Positions 36,792-46,423 are shown, numbered from the stretch's first letter. The stretch is DNA of 64,000 bases from Tardiphaga robiniae (GCF_013359755.1 NZ_JABMCJ010000091.1:120334-184333); one strand, 5' to 3'. Numbers and translations are program-made. Notes: generated by a model not told the origin, from the letters alone.

Positions 36792-38000
36792 TTGAAACAT
36801 TCAATCAGTTTGTCGCGATCATATGACGTTGGAAATGTCTTTGCGTCGTGTTTGTCGGTCGTGACGCCTGTTGTGGCTTTTCTCCTGCTCGCTGGCTGCG
36901 GCAAGAAGGAAGAGGCCGCTGCACCTCCGCCGCCACCCGTCACAGTCGCCAATCCCACCAAGAAGGTCACGACCGACTGGGATGAATTCACCGGTCGCTT
37001 CGATGCGATCGAACAGGTGCAGATCCGTGCACGCGTAACCGGCTTCGTTACCAAGGTTGCTTTCACGGATGGTGCCGTCGTCAAGGCCGGCGATCTGCTG
37101 TACGAAATCGATCCGCGCCAGTATCAGGCTGCAGCGGAGCAGGCCCAGGGCCAGCTCGACGATGCCAAGGCCAAGGTCGTGCTGGCGGAGAAGGAGCTGG
37201 AGCGGGCCACCACGCTGATCAAGACCCAGGCGATCTCCGAGAATATCGTCGATCAACGCAGCCAGGCAATAGCGGCCGCGCAGGCCGCGACGCTGCAGGC
37301 CGAAGGTGCGCTGAAGCAAGCGCAACTCAATGTCGAATATACCAAGGTAGTCGCGCCGATCGCCGGCCGCGTCAGCCGTCATCTCGTGACAGTCGGCAAC
37401 CTGGTGCAAGGCAGCGAGAGTGGCGCGACGCTGCTGACCTCGATCGTGTCGCTGAGCCCCATCTACGTCTATTTCGACACCGATGAAGCCACTTACGTCC
37501 GCAACAGCAAGCTGTGGTTTGAGGGCAAGCGGCCGAGCTCGCGCGATACGCCCAATCCCGTGCAGATCACGCTGGTCGGCGAAACCAAGCCGTCGCATGA
37601 AGGCAAGATGGATTTCCTCGACAATCGGCTCGATGTCGGCACCGGCACGCTGCGCGGCCGCGCCATTGTCGATAACAAGGACCTCTCCATCCTGCCTGGC
37701 CAGTTCGCCCGGGTCCGGGTCATTGCCAGCGGCGAATATGAAGCGCTGTTGATTCCTGATGCTGCGGTTGCCAACGACCAGTCACGCAAGATCGTGATGG
37801 TGGTGAAAGCCGATGACACGGTGGAGGCGCGGCCCGTGACACTCGGGCCGCTGGATGGCGGATTGCGGGTGATCAGGGAAGGGCTCAAACCCGACGATCG
37901 GGTAATCGTCGACGGGATTCAGCGCGCCCGTGTGGGCGCCAAGGTGGCGCCGAAGATGGCTGCCGCGACGCCCGCACCAGCAGCTGGCACAAAGCCATGA
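36792..38000 (+). CDS. RND efflux periplasmic adaptor (MexA/AcrA family)
   Basis: 402 residues from a TTG (GGGGG upstream). Lipobox LLLAGC gives lipidation at C36. The membrane-fusion pattern follows: first barrel strand PVTVANPTKKVTTDWDEFTGR, lipoyl half QIRARVTGFVTKVAFTDGAVVKAGDLLYEIDP, a helical hairpin (QAEGALKQAQLNVEYTKV), second lipoyl half APIAGRVSRHLVTVGNLV, then the beta-barrel and membrane-proximal domains. It bridges the pump to an outer-membrane channel. Its stop overlaps the start of the pump gene (ATGA). No outer-membrane gene lies in this operon. Confidence 0.93.
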   Translation: MKHSISLSRSYDVGNVFASCLSVVTPVVAFLLLAGCGKKEEAAAPPPPPVTVANPTKKVTTDWDEFTGRFDAIEQVQIRARVTGFVTKVAFTDGAVVKAGDLLYEIDPRQYQAAAEQAQGQLDDAKAKVVLAEKELERATTLIKTQAISENIVDQRSQAIAAAQAATLQAEGALKQAQLNVEYTKVVAPIAGRVSRHLVTVGNLVQGSESGATLLTSIVSLSPIYVYFDTDEATYVRNSKLWFEGKRPSSRDTPNPVQITLVGETKPSHEGKMDFLDNRLDVGTGTLRGRAIVDNKDLSILPGQFARVRVIASGEYEALLIPDAAVANDQSRKIVMVVKADDTVEARPVTLGPLDGGLRVIREGLKPDDRVIVDGIQRARVGAKVAPKMAAATPAPAAGTKP

Positions 38001-41000
38001 ATCTGGGCAGCCTCTCCGTCAACCGGCCCATCCTGGCGATGGTGCTCTCCATTGTGCTGCTGATCGTCGGCGCGCTTGCTTACACGACCTTGCCGGTTGC
38101 GGAATATCCGCAGGTGGCGCCGCCGACCGTGGTCGTGACCACGCAATATCCCGGGGCATCGGCACAGACTGTGTCGGATACCGTCGCGACGCCGATCGAG
38201 CAGGAGATCAACGGCGTCGAGGACATGCTGTATATCTACAGCCAGGCCACCTCGAACGGCCAGCTCAACATCACCGTGACTTTCAAGCTCGGCACCGATC
38301 TGGATAAAGCCCAGGTGCTGGTGCAGAACCGCGTGGCCATCGCGCAGCCGCGGCTGCCGGAGGAGGTCCAGCGCAACGGCGTCGTCACCCGCAAGAACAG
38401 TCCCGACCTGATGATGGTCGTGTTCATGCTGTCGCCTAACGACACTTACGACCAGCTCTACATTTCGAATTACGCGCTGCGTCAGGTCCGCGATCCGCTC
38501 CTGCGCCTCGATGGCATCGGCGACATTACCATCTTCGGCGCGCGCGATTATTCGATGCGGCTGTGGCTGGATCCTGACAAGATTGCCACGCTGGGCATGA
38601 CCGCAGGCGACGTGCTGACTGCCATCCGCGCGCAGAATTTGCAGATTGCGGGCGGCCAGGTCGCCGAGCCGCCGATTGCAGATCGCGCGTTTCAGCCTAA
38701 CCTGACCTTCACCGGTCGTCTGAAGGAGCCGAGGCAGTTCGAGGACATCGTGCTGAAAGCGGGCGACGATGGCCGTCTGGTGCGTCTCCGCGATGTCGCG
38801 CGCGTCGAGATAGGCGCGCTGTCGTCGACCACCAACGGCTTCCTGCTGCGCAAGGAAGCGGTGGCCATGCTGGTCTATCAGCGTCCGGGTTCCAACGCGC
38901 TGGCGACCGCGAAAAACATCGAAGAGGAGATGAAGAAGCTCAAGGCCGATTTCCCGAAGGGGCTGGACTACAATATCGGCTACAACCCGACCGAATTCAT
39001 CGCCCAGTCGGTTTCGGAGCTGATCAAGACTATCTATGAAGCTATGGTGCTGGTGGTCATCGTCGTGCTGGTGTTCCTGCAAGGCTGGCGACCGGCGATC
39101 ATTCCCATCATCGCCATTCCGGTGTCGCTGGTCGGCACATTCGCCGTGATGGCCGCGCTGGGCTTCTCGATCAACAACCTTACTCTGTTCGGGCTTGTGC
39201 TCGCGGTCGGCATTGTCGTCGACGACGCCATCGTGGTGGTGGAGAATGTCGAGCGCCATCTCGGCGACGGCATGAGCCGGCGCGACGCGGCACTGCTGAC
39301 CATGGACGAGGTCGGCGGCGCGCTGATCTCGATCGCGCTGGTGCTGTGTGCGGTCTTCGTGCCCACGGCATTTCTCGGCGGCATCTCCGGGCAGTTCTTC
39401 CAGCAATTCGCCATCACGATCGCGGTCGCAACGGCGATCTCATGCTTCTGTTCGCTGACGCTGTCGCCGGCACTGGCGTCGCTGATCCTGCAACCCCATC
39501 ACGAGAAGAAACCGCCGGCGAGCTGGAATTTTCTGGCACGGGGATGGGCGGCGTTCACCGGCGTGTTCAATCGCGGTTTCGACCGCCTGTCGCATGCCTA
39601 TGGCGGCCTCGCAGGCTTCGTTATCAAGCATTCAGCGCTGATGCTGATCTTGTATGTCGCCCTGATCGGCTCCGCTGGCTGGCTGCTCTACGCCACACCG
39701 CAAGGCTTCATTCCGGCGCAGGACCGTGGCTATGTCATCGTGGTTGCGCAATTGCCCGGTGCCTCATCACTGGCGCGCACGACGGCGATCGTCAAGCAGA
39801 TCGAAGGCATCGTGCTGGATACGCCCGGTGTCGCGCGCATGCCGGCGCTGGCCGGCCTGTCCGGCGCGACCTTCACTCAGGCCGGCAATGCGGCCGCCAT
39901 GTTCCCCGTGTTCGAGAATCCCGAGGAGCGCGCCAAGAAGGGGCTGAGCGCGGGAGCCATCACGGCTGAGTTGCGCAAGCGCCTCTCGGTGATCGAAGGC
40001 GCTTTCATCATCGTGCTGCCGCCACCCGCGGTGCCGGGTATCGGCACCGGCGGTGGTTTCGCCATGCGGATCGAGGATCGTCAGGGCAGGGGGCCGCAGC
40101 TGCTGGCCGCGGCGACCGATGAACTCGTCAATGCCGCGCGCCGGGCGCCGGGCCTGACGTCGGTGTTCTCGCCATTCTCCGCCAATACGCCGCAGGTGTT
40201 CGTCGATATCGACCGCCAGAAGGCGCAGATGCTCGGCGTGCCCATGCAGAACGTGACCGAGGCGATCGAGACCTATTTCGGCTCAACCTATGTCAACGAT
40301 TTCAACATTCTCGGCCGTACATATCATGTCACCGCGCAGGCGGATTATCCGTTCCGCAAGGAAACGGCGGATCTGGCGCGGCTGCAGACCCGCAACAGCG
40401 CGGGCAACATGGTGATGCTGGGCAGTGTCGTGAATTTCAGCGACACGGCAGGTCCGGACCGCGTCGCGCGCTATAATCTCTATCCGTCGTCCGAGTTGCA
40501 AGGTGACACGCTGCCGGGCACCAGTTCGGCGACGGCGCTCACGACCATGAAGAAGCTCGCGGACGACACGCTGCCGAGCGGCTTTGCCTTCGAATGGACC
40601 GATCTGTCCTATCAGCAGTCCACCGGCGCGAATGCGGGTCTCTATATTTTCCCGATCTGCGTGCTGTTCGTGTTCCTGGTGCTGGCCGCGCAATATGGCA
40701 GCTGGACATTGCCGTTCACGATCATCCTGATCGTGCCGATGTGCCTGCTCGCGGCCACCATCGGCGTACGCATCATGGGGCAGGACATCAACATCCTCAC
40801 CCAGATCGGTTTCGTCGTGCTGGTCGGCTTGGCGGCAAAGAATGCGATCCTGATCGTCGAGTTTGCCCGCGACATCGAGCAGGAAGGCCGCGACCAGCTC
40901 GAAGCCGTGATCGAGGCCTGCCGTTTGCGTATCCGCCCGATCCTGATGACGTCTTTCGCCTTCATTCTCGGCGTGCTGCCGCTGGTGATCTCGTCGGGCT

Positions 41001-41164
41001 CCGGCTCGGAGATGCGTCAGGCCGTCGGTGTCGCGGTATTCTTCGGCATGATCGGCGTCACGATCTTCGGCCTCGTTTTCACGCCGGTCTTCTACATCCT
41101 GATCCGGCGCCTGTTCCCCGGCTCCGTCGAGGTTCACGCCAAGAAGCAAGGCGCGCATGGTTAA
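37997..41164 (+). CDS. RND multidrug efflux pump, HAE-1 family (AcrB/MexF-like)
   Basis: 1055 residues, full length for HAE-1 pumps. Twelve membrane helices in two homologous halves with large periplasmic loops after TM1 and TM7. NRPILAMVLSIVLLIVGALAYTTLPVAEYPQ is the classic start; VGIVVDDAIVVVENVERHLGDG carries the two Asp of the proton relay in TM4, with the Lys partner in the second half (LVGLAAKNAILIVEFARD). Closest in look to the MexF/OqxB branch. It exports amphiphilic drugs with the adaptor encoded just upstream (ATGA overlap). No local regulator is seen. Confidence 0.94.
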   Translation: MNLGSLSVNRPILAMVLSIVLLIVGALAYTTLPVAEYPQVAPPTVVVTTQYPGASAQTVSDTVATPIEQEINGVEDMLYIYSQATSNGQLNITVTFKLGTDLDKAQVLVQNRVAIAQPRLPEEVQRNGVVTRKNSPDLMMVVFMLSPNDTYDQLYISNYALRQVRDPLLRLDGIGDITIFGARDYSMRLWLDPDKIATLGMTAGDVLTAIRAQNLQIAGGQVAEPPIADRAFQPNLTFTGRLKEPRQFEDIVLKAGDDGRLVRLRDVARVEIGALSSTTNGFLLRKEAVAMLVYQRPGSNALATAKNIEEEMKKLKADFPKGLDYNIGYNPTEFIAQSVSELIKTIYEAMVLVVIVVLVFLQGWRPAIIPIIAIPVSLVGTFAVMAALGFSINNLTLFGLVLAVGIVVDDAIVVVENVERHLGDGMSRRDAALLTMDEVGGALISIALVLCAVFVPTAFLGGISGQFFQQFAITIAVATAISCFCSLTLSPALASLILQPHHEKKPPASWNFLARGWAAFTGVFNRGFDRLSHAYGGLAGFVIKHSALMLILYVALIGSAGWLLYATPQGFIPAQDRGYVIVVAQLPGASSLARTTAIVKQIEGIVLDTPGVARMPALAGLSGATFTQAGNAAAMFPVFENPEERAKKGLSAGAITAELRKRLSVIEGAFIIVLPPPAVPGIGTGGGFAMRIEDRQGRGPQLLAAATDELVNAARRAPGLTSVFSPFSANTPQVFVDIDRQKAQMLGVPMQNVTEAIETYFGSTYVNDFNILGRTYHVTAQADYPFRKETADLARLQTRNSAGNMVMLGSVVNFSDTAGPDRVARYNLYPSSELQGDTLPGTSSATALTTMKKLADDTLPSGFAFEWTDLSYQQSTGANAGLYIFPICVLFVFLVLAAQYGSWTLPFTIILIVPMCLLAATIGVRIMGQDINILTQIGFVVLVGLAAKNAILIVEFARDIEQEGRDQLEAVIEACRLRIRPILMTSFAFILGVLPLVISSGSGSEMRQAVGVAVFFGMIGVTIFGLVFTPVFYILIRRLFPGSVEVHAKKQGAHG

Positions 41165-41172
41165 AGCGCCGC

Positions 41173-41204
41173 AGGATGGGTTTCGCAAAGGCTCAACCCA
41201 TCCT
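41173..41204. repeat. Extragenic palindrome
   Basis: AGGATGGGTT (41173-41182) is the inverse complement of AACCCATCCT (41195-41204) around a 12-base loop. This form is a frequent intergenic repeat in Bradyrhizobium-type genomes and lies directly after the RND gene. Confidence 0.6.
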
Positions 41205-41215
41205 ACAAGTGTCTC

Positions 41216-42478
41216 ATGGAAACTGCCGCACGCATTGAACTGATGAGCTGGCTGGTCGGCGAGGGTCTGACCGGCCTTCCGGAAAACGACCTGATCCGCG
41301 GCTTCTGCGAGCGCTGCCGTGCGGGCGGCATCGATGTATCCCGTGGCCTCGTCTTCATTGACACGCTGCATCCGATCTTCGAGGGCCGTGGCTTCCGCTG
41401 GAACGACACGGCCAGCAACGAGAGCGACGTGTTCGAATACGGCTCGACCGAGATTGGCGAGGCCGCCGCGAACTGGCGACGATCGGTGTTCTTCCACATG
41501 CTGGAAGAGGGGCACGACGAATTGCGGCTCGATCTGCACGCGCCCGGGATCGCCGACCGCTTCTCGATGGTCAGCAGCTTGCAGGAAGGTGGTCACCGCC
41601 ACGGCGCCGTGTTCCTGCACAAATTCGGCGAGGCTGGCTCGATGGGACAGATGGATTGCCTCTATTCGTATTGGGCTACGCGCCATGAAGACGGGTTCGA
41701 CGAACGCCAGATGTCGGCGCTGCGCGAACTGGTGCCGATGCTCGGTCTCGCCATCAAGTCGGGAGCCCAGATGGAGATCGCGCGCACGCTTGGCCGCGTC
41801 TATCTCGGCCGCGATGCCGCCGAACAGGTTCTCCGCGGCAAGATCGCGCGAGGCGTCACTGAGCGTATCAATGCGGTGCTGTGGTTTTCTGACCTGCGCA
41901 ATTCCACGGGGATCAGCGAGGCGATCGGACCGGACGAGATCATCCCGTTCTTGAATGACTATGCCGAAGCCTCGATCGCCGCGATCCATGATGTCGGCGG
42001 CGACGTGCTCAAACTTATCGGCGACGGTATTCTGGCGATGTTCACCGGCGACGACATGGTGAAGGCGAAGCGCAACGCCTTGCGCGCCGAACATCAGTTC
42101 CGCAAGAATATCGCCAAGCTGAATGCGAAACGACTAGCGGCGAACCGGCCGGTCACGACGGCCTATGTCGGTCTGCATGAGGGTGAGGTATTCTACGGCA
42201 ATATCGGCAGCGACGAGCGGCTCGATTTCACCGTGGTTGGTCCCTCGGTCAATGAGGTGAGCCGCATCGCTTCCATGTGCTCGTCGGTCGATCGGCCGCT
42301 GCTGACCTCGTCCGCGTTCCAGGCCGGGCTTGACGCAGCTGGCCGCAAATATCTGGTCTCCACGGGCCGCTACGCCTTGCGCGGTATCGGCCGCGCGCAG
42401 GATCTCTACACGCTGGATCCCGAGATCGACAGCGACGAGGTCGTGCGCGGCGGCTATGAGCGCCATCTGGCGCGTTAG
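41216..42478 (+). CDS. Class III adenylate/guanylate cyclase with N-terminal GAF-like region
   Basis: 420 residues. Residues 1-205 form a soluble alpha/beta sensor-like region without a clear signature, containing HKFGEAGSMGQMDCLYSYWATRHEDGF, as in CyaA-type cyclases of Rhizobiales. The cyclase homology domain (about 215-395) has LWFSDLRNST with metal-binding D226, KLIGDGILAMF with D270, and GPSVNEVSRIASM with the transition-state Asn and Arg. The purine-selecting Asp is replaced by Thr, seen in many adenylate-type members. It makes cAMP, probably in response to a ligand of the first half. Its end overlaps the convergent MFS gene by four bases. Ribosome site not obvious. Confidence 0.9.
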   Translation: METAARIELMSWLVGEGLTGLPENDLIRGFCERCRAGGIDVSRGLVFIDTLHPIFEGRGFRWNDTASNESDVFEYGSTEIGEAAANWRRSVFFHMLEEGHDELRLDLHAPGIADRFSMVSSLQEGGHRHGAVFLHKFGEAGSMGQMDCLYSYWATRHEDGFDERQMSALRELVPMLGLAIKSGAQMEIARTLGRVYLGRDAAEQVLRGKIARGVTERINAVLWFSDLRNSTGISEAIGPDEIIPFLNDYAEASIAAIHDVGGDVLKLIGDGILAMFTGDDMVKAKRNALRAEHQFRKNIAKLNAKRLAANRPVTTAYVGLHEGEVFYGNIGSDERLDFTVVGPSVNEVSRIASMCSSVDRPLLTSSAFQAGLDAAGRKYLVSTGRYALRGIGRAQDLYTLDPEIDSDEVVRGGYERHLAR

Positions 42479-43701
42479 CTGACCGCAGTGGTTGGCTGGC
42501 GCATGGCGTAGAGTACGATAGCGATCAGGCAGGCTGCACCGAGAACGATGCCGAGCGCCAATGCGGCCTGCGGCACGATCGTGGCCGACAGGGATACGCC
42601 GATCGCGGCCCCCATCATCTGCCAGAAGCCGAGCAGTGCCGAGGCGGCGCCGGCATGGGTGCCGAACGGCGACAGCGCCTGCGCCGTGCCGAGCGGATTG
42701 ACCACGCCCATGCCCAGCAGGAACACACAGGTCGCGGCGATGAAGGTGACGACGTTGCCGTGGAAGTAGGCGGTCGCGAACACCGCGATGCCGCCGATGA
42801 ACGCGATCAGCAAGCCGTAGCGAATGGCCCGATCCAGTCCGAAGCGGGGGGCGAGGCGCGCGGCCAGCATGCCGGAGCCGAACACAACCAGTACGGTGCC
42901 CGCAAAGAACAGCCCGAGCGCAATCGGTGTGAAGCCGTAGCCCTCTATGAGAATGCGAGGTGTTGCGGAGAAGATCGAGAACAGTCCACCCATGATCAGG
43001 CCCACCGTGGCGGCCGGGATCAGGAAGTGGCGGTTCACCGAAAGCTTGAGATAGGTTGTACTGACGGCGAGCGGATTGAGCGGGATGCGCGTCGTGTTGT
43101 GGGTTTCGCCGAGCACCAGGACATAGCTGAGAGCCGACAACACAGCGAAGGCGCCGACGAAAACAAATTCTGAACGCCATCCGAAAAAATAATCGAGTCC
43201 GCCACCAAGCAGCGGGGAGAAACCAGGGGCTGCGGCCTGCGCGATCATCACCAAGGTGAGTGCGCGTGCCAGCGCGGCGCCGCTGAACAGGTCGCGGGCG
43301 ATGGCGCGCGAGAGAACCGAGGTCGAACAGGCACCGGCGGCCTGGATCGCGCGGCCAACCAGTAGCGAAGGAAGATCAGTCGAGACGCCACACCAGATAC
43401 TGCCGATGATGAAGACAGCGAAACCGGCCAGCACCGGCATGCGACGCCCGTAACGGTCGGAGATCGGCCCGACCAGCAATTGGCCAAGCGCGAAGACCAG
43501 CAAAAACACGGTGATCGATGCCGTAACCGCGGGCGTCGTTACCTGCAACGATACCGCCATCTGTGGCAGCGATGGCAGCAGAATGTTGGTCGCCAGGGTA
43601 CCCATCGAGGCCAGCCCCGCGAGGACCGCGATCTGCAGTGCGGTGGAGGATGCTTCCTGCGGCGGAGTGTCTGCCATGGCGTCTGCCGTGCGGTCGGTCA
43701 T
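42475..43701 (-). CDS. MFS drug exporter, Bcr/CflA (DHA1) family
   Basis: 408 residues, GAGGAT upstream of the ATG. Twelve hydrophobic segments. Motif A GPISDRYGRRMPVLAG lies between TM2 and TM3, and the drug/proton antiporter motif C-like Gly/Pro pattern (AQAAAPGFSPLLGG) is in TM5. It exports drugs such as bicyclomycin-type or chloramphenicol-like compounds with proton exchange. A perfect 14-bp palindrome 21 bases upstream of its start is likely to be the operator that controls it. It ends in a four-base overlap with the cyclase gene on the other strand. Confidence 0.92.
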   Translation of the reverse strand: MTDRTADAMADTPPQEASSTALQIAVLAGLASMGTLATNILLPSLPQMAVSLQVTTPAVTASITVFLLVFALGQLLVGPISDRYGRRMPVLAGFAVFIIGSIWCGVSTDLPSLLVGRAIQAAGACSTSVLSRAIARDLFSGAALARALTLVMIAQAAAPGFSPLLGGGLDYFFGWRSEFVFVGAFAVLSALSYVLVLGETHNTTRIPLNPLAVSTTYLKLSVNRHFLIPAATVGLIMGGLFSIFSATPRILIEGYGFTPIALGLFFAGTVLVVFGSGMLAARLAPRFGLDRAIRYGLLIAFIGGIAVFATAYFHGNVVTFIAATCVFLLGMGVVNPLGTAQALSPFGTHAGAASALLGFWQMMGAAIGVSLSATIVPQAALALGIVLGAACLIAIVLYAMRQPTTAVS

Positions 43702-43721
43702 ATGATGATCCTCATTTATAA

Positions 43722-43735
43722 ATGATGTACATCAT
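43722..43735. promoter_or_regulatory. Palindromic operator upstream of the MFS exporter
   Basis: ATGATGTACATCAT is a perfect 14-bp palindrome between the MFS gene start and the end of the TRAP operon. It has the size and position of a TetR- or MarR-type operator. No regulator gene is adjacent. Confidence 0.6.
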
Positions 43736-43830
43736 ATAAAGCGAGCTGCAAAGAGCAGGGCAGTCATGCGGTATTCCGGGAGGACGTGAGTGCCACCGTC
43801 GCGTTCCCGGCGGTGGTCGAGGCTGATGGA

Positions 43831-45693
43831 TCAGTTGCCGTAGAGGTAATTCGGCAGCCACAGCGTCAGGCCGGGCCAGATATACATCAGCACCATGCAG
43901 ATGATGACGATGAGCATATAGGGCATCATGCCGGAGAAGATCTGGTTCAGCGTCACATGCGATGGCGCGACGCCTTTCAGATAGAAGGCGGACATCGCGA
44001 CCGGGGGCGACAGGAAGGCGGCCTGCAGGTTTACGAAGACGAGCACGCCCCACAGGATCGGGTCGATGCCGAAATGCTTCAGCATCGGCAGAAAGATCGG
44101 CACGAAGATCACGATGATCTCGGTCCATTCCAGCGGCCAGCCGAGGATGAAGATGATCGCCTGTGACAGGATCATGAACTGGACCGGCGTCAGGTTCAGC
44201 GACAGGACCCAACTCTCCAGCAGCGCCTGTCCGCCGAGAATGGCGAACACCGCGGAAAAGAGCGCCGAGCCGACGAACAGCCAGCACACCATGGATGTGG
44301 TCTTGGCGGTCAGGAACACGGCCTCCTTGGTGCGCTTCCAGTCCAGCGTGCGCGCCTGAAAGGCGAGCAGGAACGCGCCGGCGGCGCCGACGGCGGCGGA
44401 CTCCGTTGCCGTCGTGATGCCGAGCAGGATCACGGCCAGCACGATGGCAGTCAGGATGCCGAGCGGCATCACGGACGATGTCAGCAGCCGCAGCACCTCG
44501 AACTGGGCGGCGCCCATGGTCCAGTAATAATAGAACAGCATCAGTGCGATGATGGCCGCCGTGAAGGCGAAGTAGGTATAGAATTCCGGCGGCGGTCCGG
44601 CATCGACCGGCGCATTCGTCGGACTGTTTTGCAGATCGGCATTGCCCATCTGCTGGAGTACTTCCGGTTCACTCTCTTTTGCCGAGCCGGACTGGGCGGC
44701 GCCGAGCTCCTCCAGTTTTTCTTCTTCAGGTGTGGCGGTGCTGGCGTCGCCGGACTGAACCCGCTCGGTGATCGCGGCGGGTGCGGGGGCGTCGGGCTGC
44801 GGATGGATGACGACATACCACCACGCGGCCCATAGCGTGGTCAGCGCCAGGATCAGTGGCACCAATGCAAAACCGAGATTCTTCAGGATCGTCGCATAGG
44901 TGATCCGTGCGCCGTCCATGGTTAGCGCCATCGCGCGCGACGGTGCCACGGCTGCCGTCAGCAAAGCCGGCAGCATCTTGTGCGAATATGCTTGCTGCAG
45001 ATCGGCGATCCACGGCCGGACAGGCACGCGTGTTTCGCTCTCGGGCAGCTTCGGCGCGATCTTCGGGTTAATGAGCGCCCAGCCGATGATGTAGACGAGA
45101 TAGAGGAAGGCCAGAAAGAAGCCCGGAAACATCGCAGCGGCATAGAGCTTCACGACAGACTGTCCGGCGACGGCGGCATAGACGATGATCATCACCGAGG
45201 GCGGGATCAGGATGCCCAGCGTGCCGCCGGCCGTGATCACGCCGGACGCCAGCTTGACGTCATAGCCGGCCTTCAGCATCGGATTGAAGGCGATGACGCC
45301 CATCAGTACGACGACGGCGCCGACCAGACCGGATGCTATGCCCCAGAAAGTGCAGACGATCAGTGTCGCCACCGCCAGCGAGGCCGGGACGCGGCGGAAC
45401 GCGAGCTGGATCGAATAGAACATCTTGTCGACCAGCGCGCCGCGTTCCATCACATAGCCCATCAACACGAAGAGCGGGATGGAGATCAGGACGTCGTTGG
45501 TCATGGCGCCATAGGTGCGCTGGACCATCAGATCGAAGATGTGGTTGTCGGCCCAGGATTCGCCTGCGCGGTAATAGGCGAAGAAGCCGAAGAACATGCC
45601 GAGACCCATCAGCGTGAAGGCCGTGGGGAAGCCCAGCATGATCACGACAACGATGAGGCCGAGCATCAGGAGGCCGAGTGCAGGATCGCTCAT
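43831..45693 (-). CDS. TRAP transporter large permease with enlarged central region
   Basis: 620 residues, much longer than the usual DctM of about 430. The core has the DctM pattern: GFPTAFTLMGLGMFFGF, SIPLFVLMGYVMERGALVDKMF, GSAGTLGILIPPSVMIIVYA-like Gly/Pro motif (GGTLGILIPPSVMI), and IILGWPLEWTEIIVIFVPIFLPM near the end. Between residues about 275 and 395 are two extra hydrophobic segments joined by an Ala/Glu/Ser-rich, low-complexity loop (SGDASTATPEEEKLEE). The permease moves organic acids with Na+ or H+, using the small permease and binding protein encoded upstream. The start overlaps the small-permease stop (ATGA). Confidence 0.93.
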   Translation of the reverse strand: MSDPALGLLMLGLIVVVIMLGFPTAFTLMGLGMFFGFFAYYRAGESWADNHIFDLMVQRTYGAMTNDVLISIPLFVLMGYVMERGALVDKMFYSIQLAFRRVPASLAVATLIVCTFWGIASGLVGAVVVLMGVIAFNPMLKAGYDVKLASGVITAGGTLGILIPPSVMIIVYAAVAGQSVVKLYAAAMFPGFFLAFLYLVYIIGWALINPKIAPKLPESETRVPVRPWIADLQQAYSHKMLPALLTAAVAPSRAMALTMDGARITYATILKNLGFALVPLILALTTLWAAWWYVVIHPQPDAPAPAAITERVQSGDASTATPEEEKLEELGAAQSGSAKESEPEVLQQMGNADLQNSPTNAPVDAGPPPEFYTYFAFTAAIIALMLFYYYWTMGAAQFEVLRLLTSSVMPLGILTAIVLAVILLGITTATESAAVGAAGAFLLAFQARTLDWKRTKEAVFLTAKTTSMVCWLFVGSALFSAVFAILGGQALLESWVLSLNLTPVQFMILSQAIIFILGWPLEWTEIIVIFVPIFLPMLKHFGIDPILWGVLVFVNLQAAFLSPPVAMSAFYLKGVAPSHVTLNQIFSGMMPYMLIVIICMVLMYIWPGLTLWLPNYLYGN

Positions 45694-46358
45694 TTTTGCG
45701 TCTCCCCGCCCATGCCGCGCTGGCGTGCGCTTTCCTCGATCTCTTGCGCCTGCGCGATGGCATTCCTACGCACGTCATCATCGACGTGTTCGCTATGCGC
45801 GAGCTGCTCCTCGACGACATCGATTTCGGACACGTCCTTGAGCCGGCTCGGCCACACCCCTGTCTTCAGGCAAATCGCGGCGCGGATGATTTCAGCCATG
45901 CCCTGCAACAAAAGCAACGCGCCGGCGAGCGGGATCATCGCCTTGAAATGATAGACGGGCGGTCCGTCCGCCGTGACGTTGGAATGCTCGCGGATGCGCC
46001 AGCTGTCGCCCGCATAGTCCCAGCCGGCATAGACCAGCGCGGCGATGCCGGGCAGGAAGAACACGATGTAGAGAACGAGATCGAGCGAGGCCTGCGTGCG
46101 CGGCCGCATCGAGCTGTATAGGAAGTCGCCACGGACATGGCCATTCTGCGCCAGCGTATAGGCGCCGCACAGCATGAATAGCGTGCCATAGAGCATGTTC
46201 GACGCGTCGAAGATCCATGCCGTCGGCATGTTCAGCATATAGCGCTTGAACACTTCGGCGCAGACGAGGCCCATCAATCCCAAAATGAGCCAGGCCGCGG
46301 CCTTGCCGGCGAATGTACTGATACCGTCGATGGATTGCAGGAAACGCTCGGCGGTCAT
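45690..46358 (-). CDS. TRAP transporter small permease
   Basis: 222 residues. Four hydrophobic segments of the DctQ type: GKAAAWLILGLMGLVCAEVFKRY with the conserved E-x-F-x-R-Y, DASNMLYGTLFMLCGAYTLAQNGHVRGDFLYSSM with HVRGD in the loop after TM2, LDLVLYIVFFLPGIAALVYAGWDYA, and IPLAGALLLLQGMAEIIRAA. The C-terminal 50 residues are charged. It overlaps the large-permease gene by ATGA. It helps the large subunit, forming the membrane part of the high-affinity organic-acid uptake system. A hairpin separates it from the binding-protein gene upstream. Confidence 0.93.
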   Translation of the reverse strand: MTAERFLQSIDGISTFAGKAAAWLILGLMGLVCAEVFKRYMLNMPTAWIFDASNMLYGTLFMLCGAYTLAQNGHVRGDFLYSSMRPRTQASLDLVLYIVFFLPGIAALVYAGWDYAGDSWRIREHSNVTADGPPVYHFKAMIPLAGALLLLQGMAEIIRAAICLKTGVWPSRLKDVSEIDVVEEQLAHSEHVDDDVRRNAIAQAQEIEESARQRGMGGETQK

Positions 46359-46423
46359 TTCATGGAGGCCAGTCTACAGGACATGTGGGCAGGTGAAGAT
46401 CGGCGATATCAGGCAACAACAAA

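Noticed and set aside
37919..39406. 495-codon minus-strand frame across the RND genes
   Set aside because: Reverse shadow of the adaptor and pump genes; His/Gln/Arg-rich and without ribosome site.
40283..42094. 603-codon minus-strand frame across the RND pump and cyclase genes
   Set aside because: It runs through two well-supported genes, is rich in Arg/His/Asp as reverse frames of GC-rich genes are, and resembles no protein.
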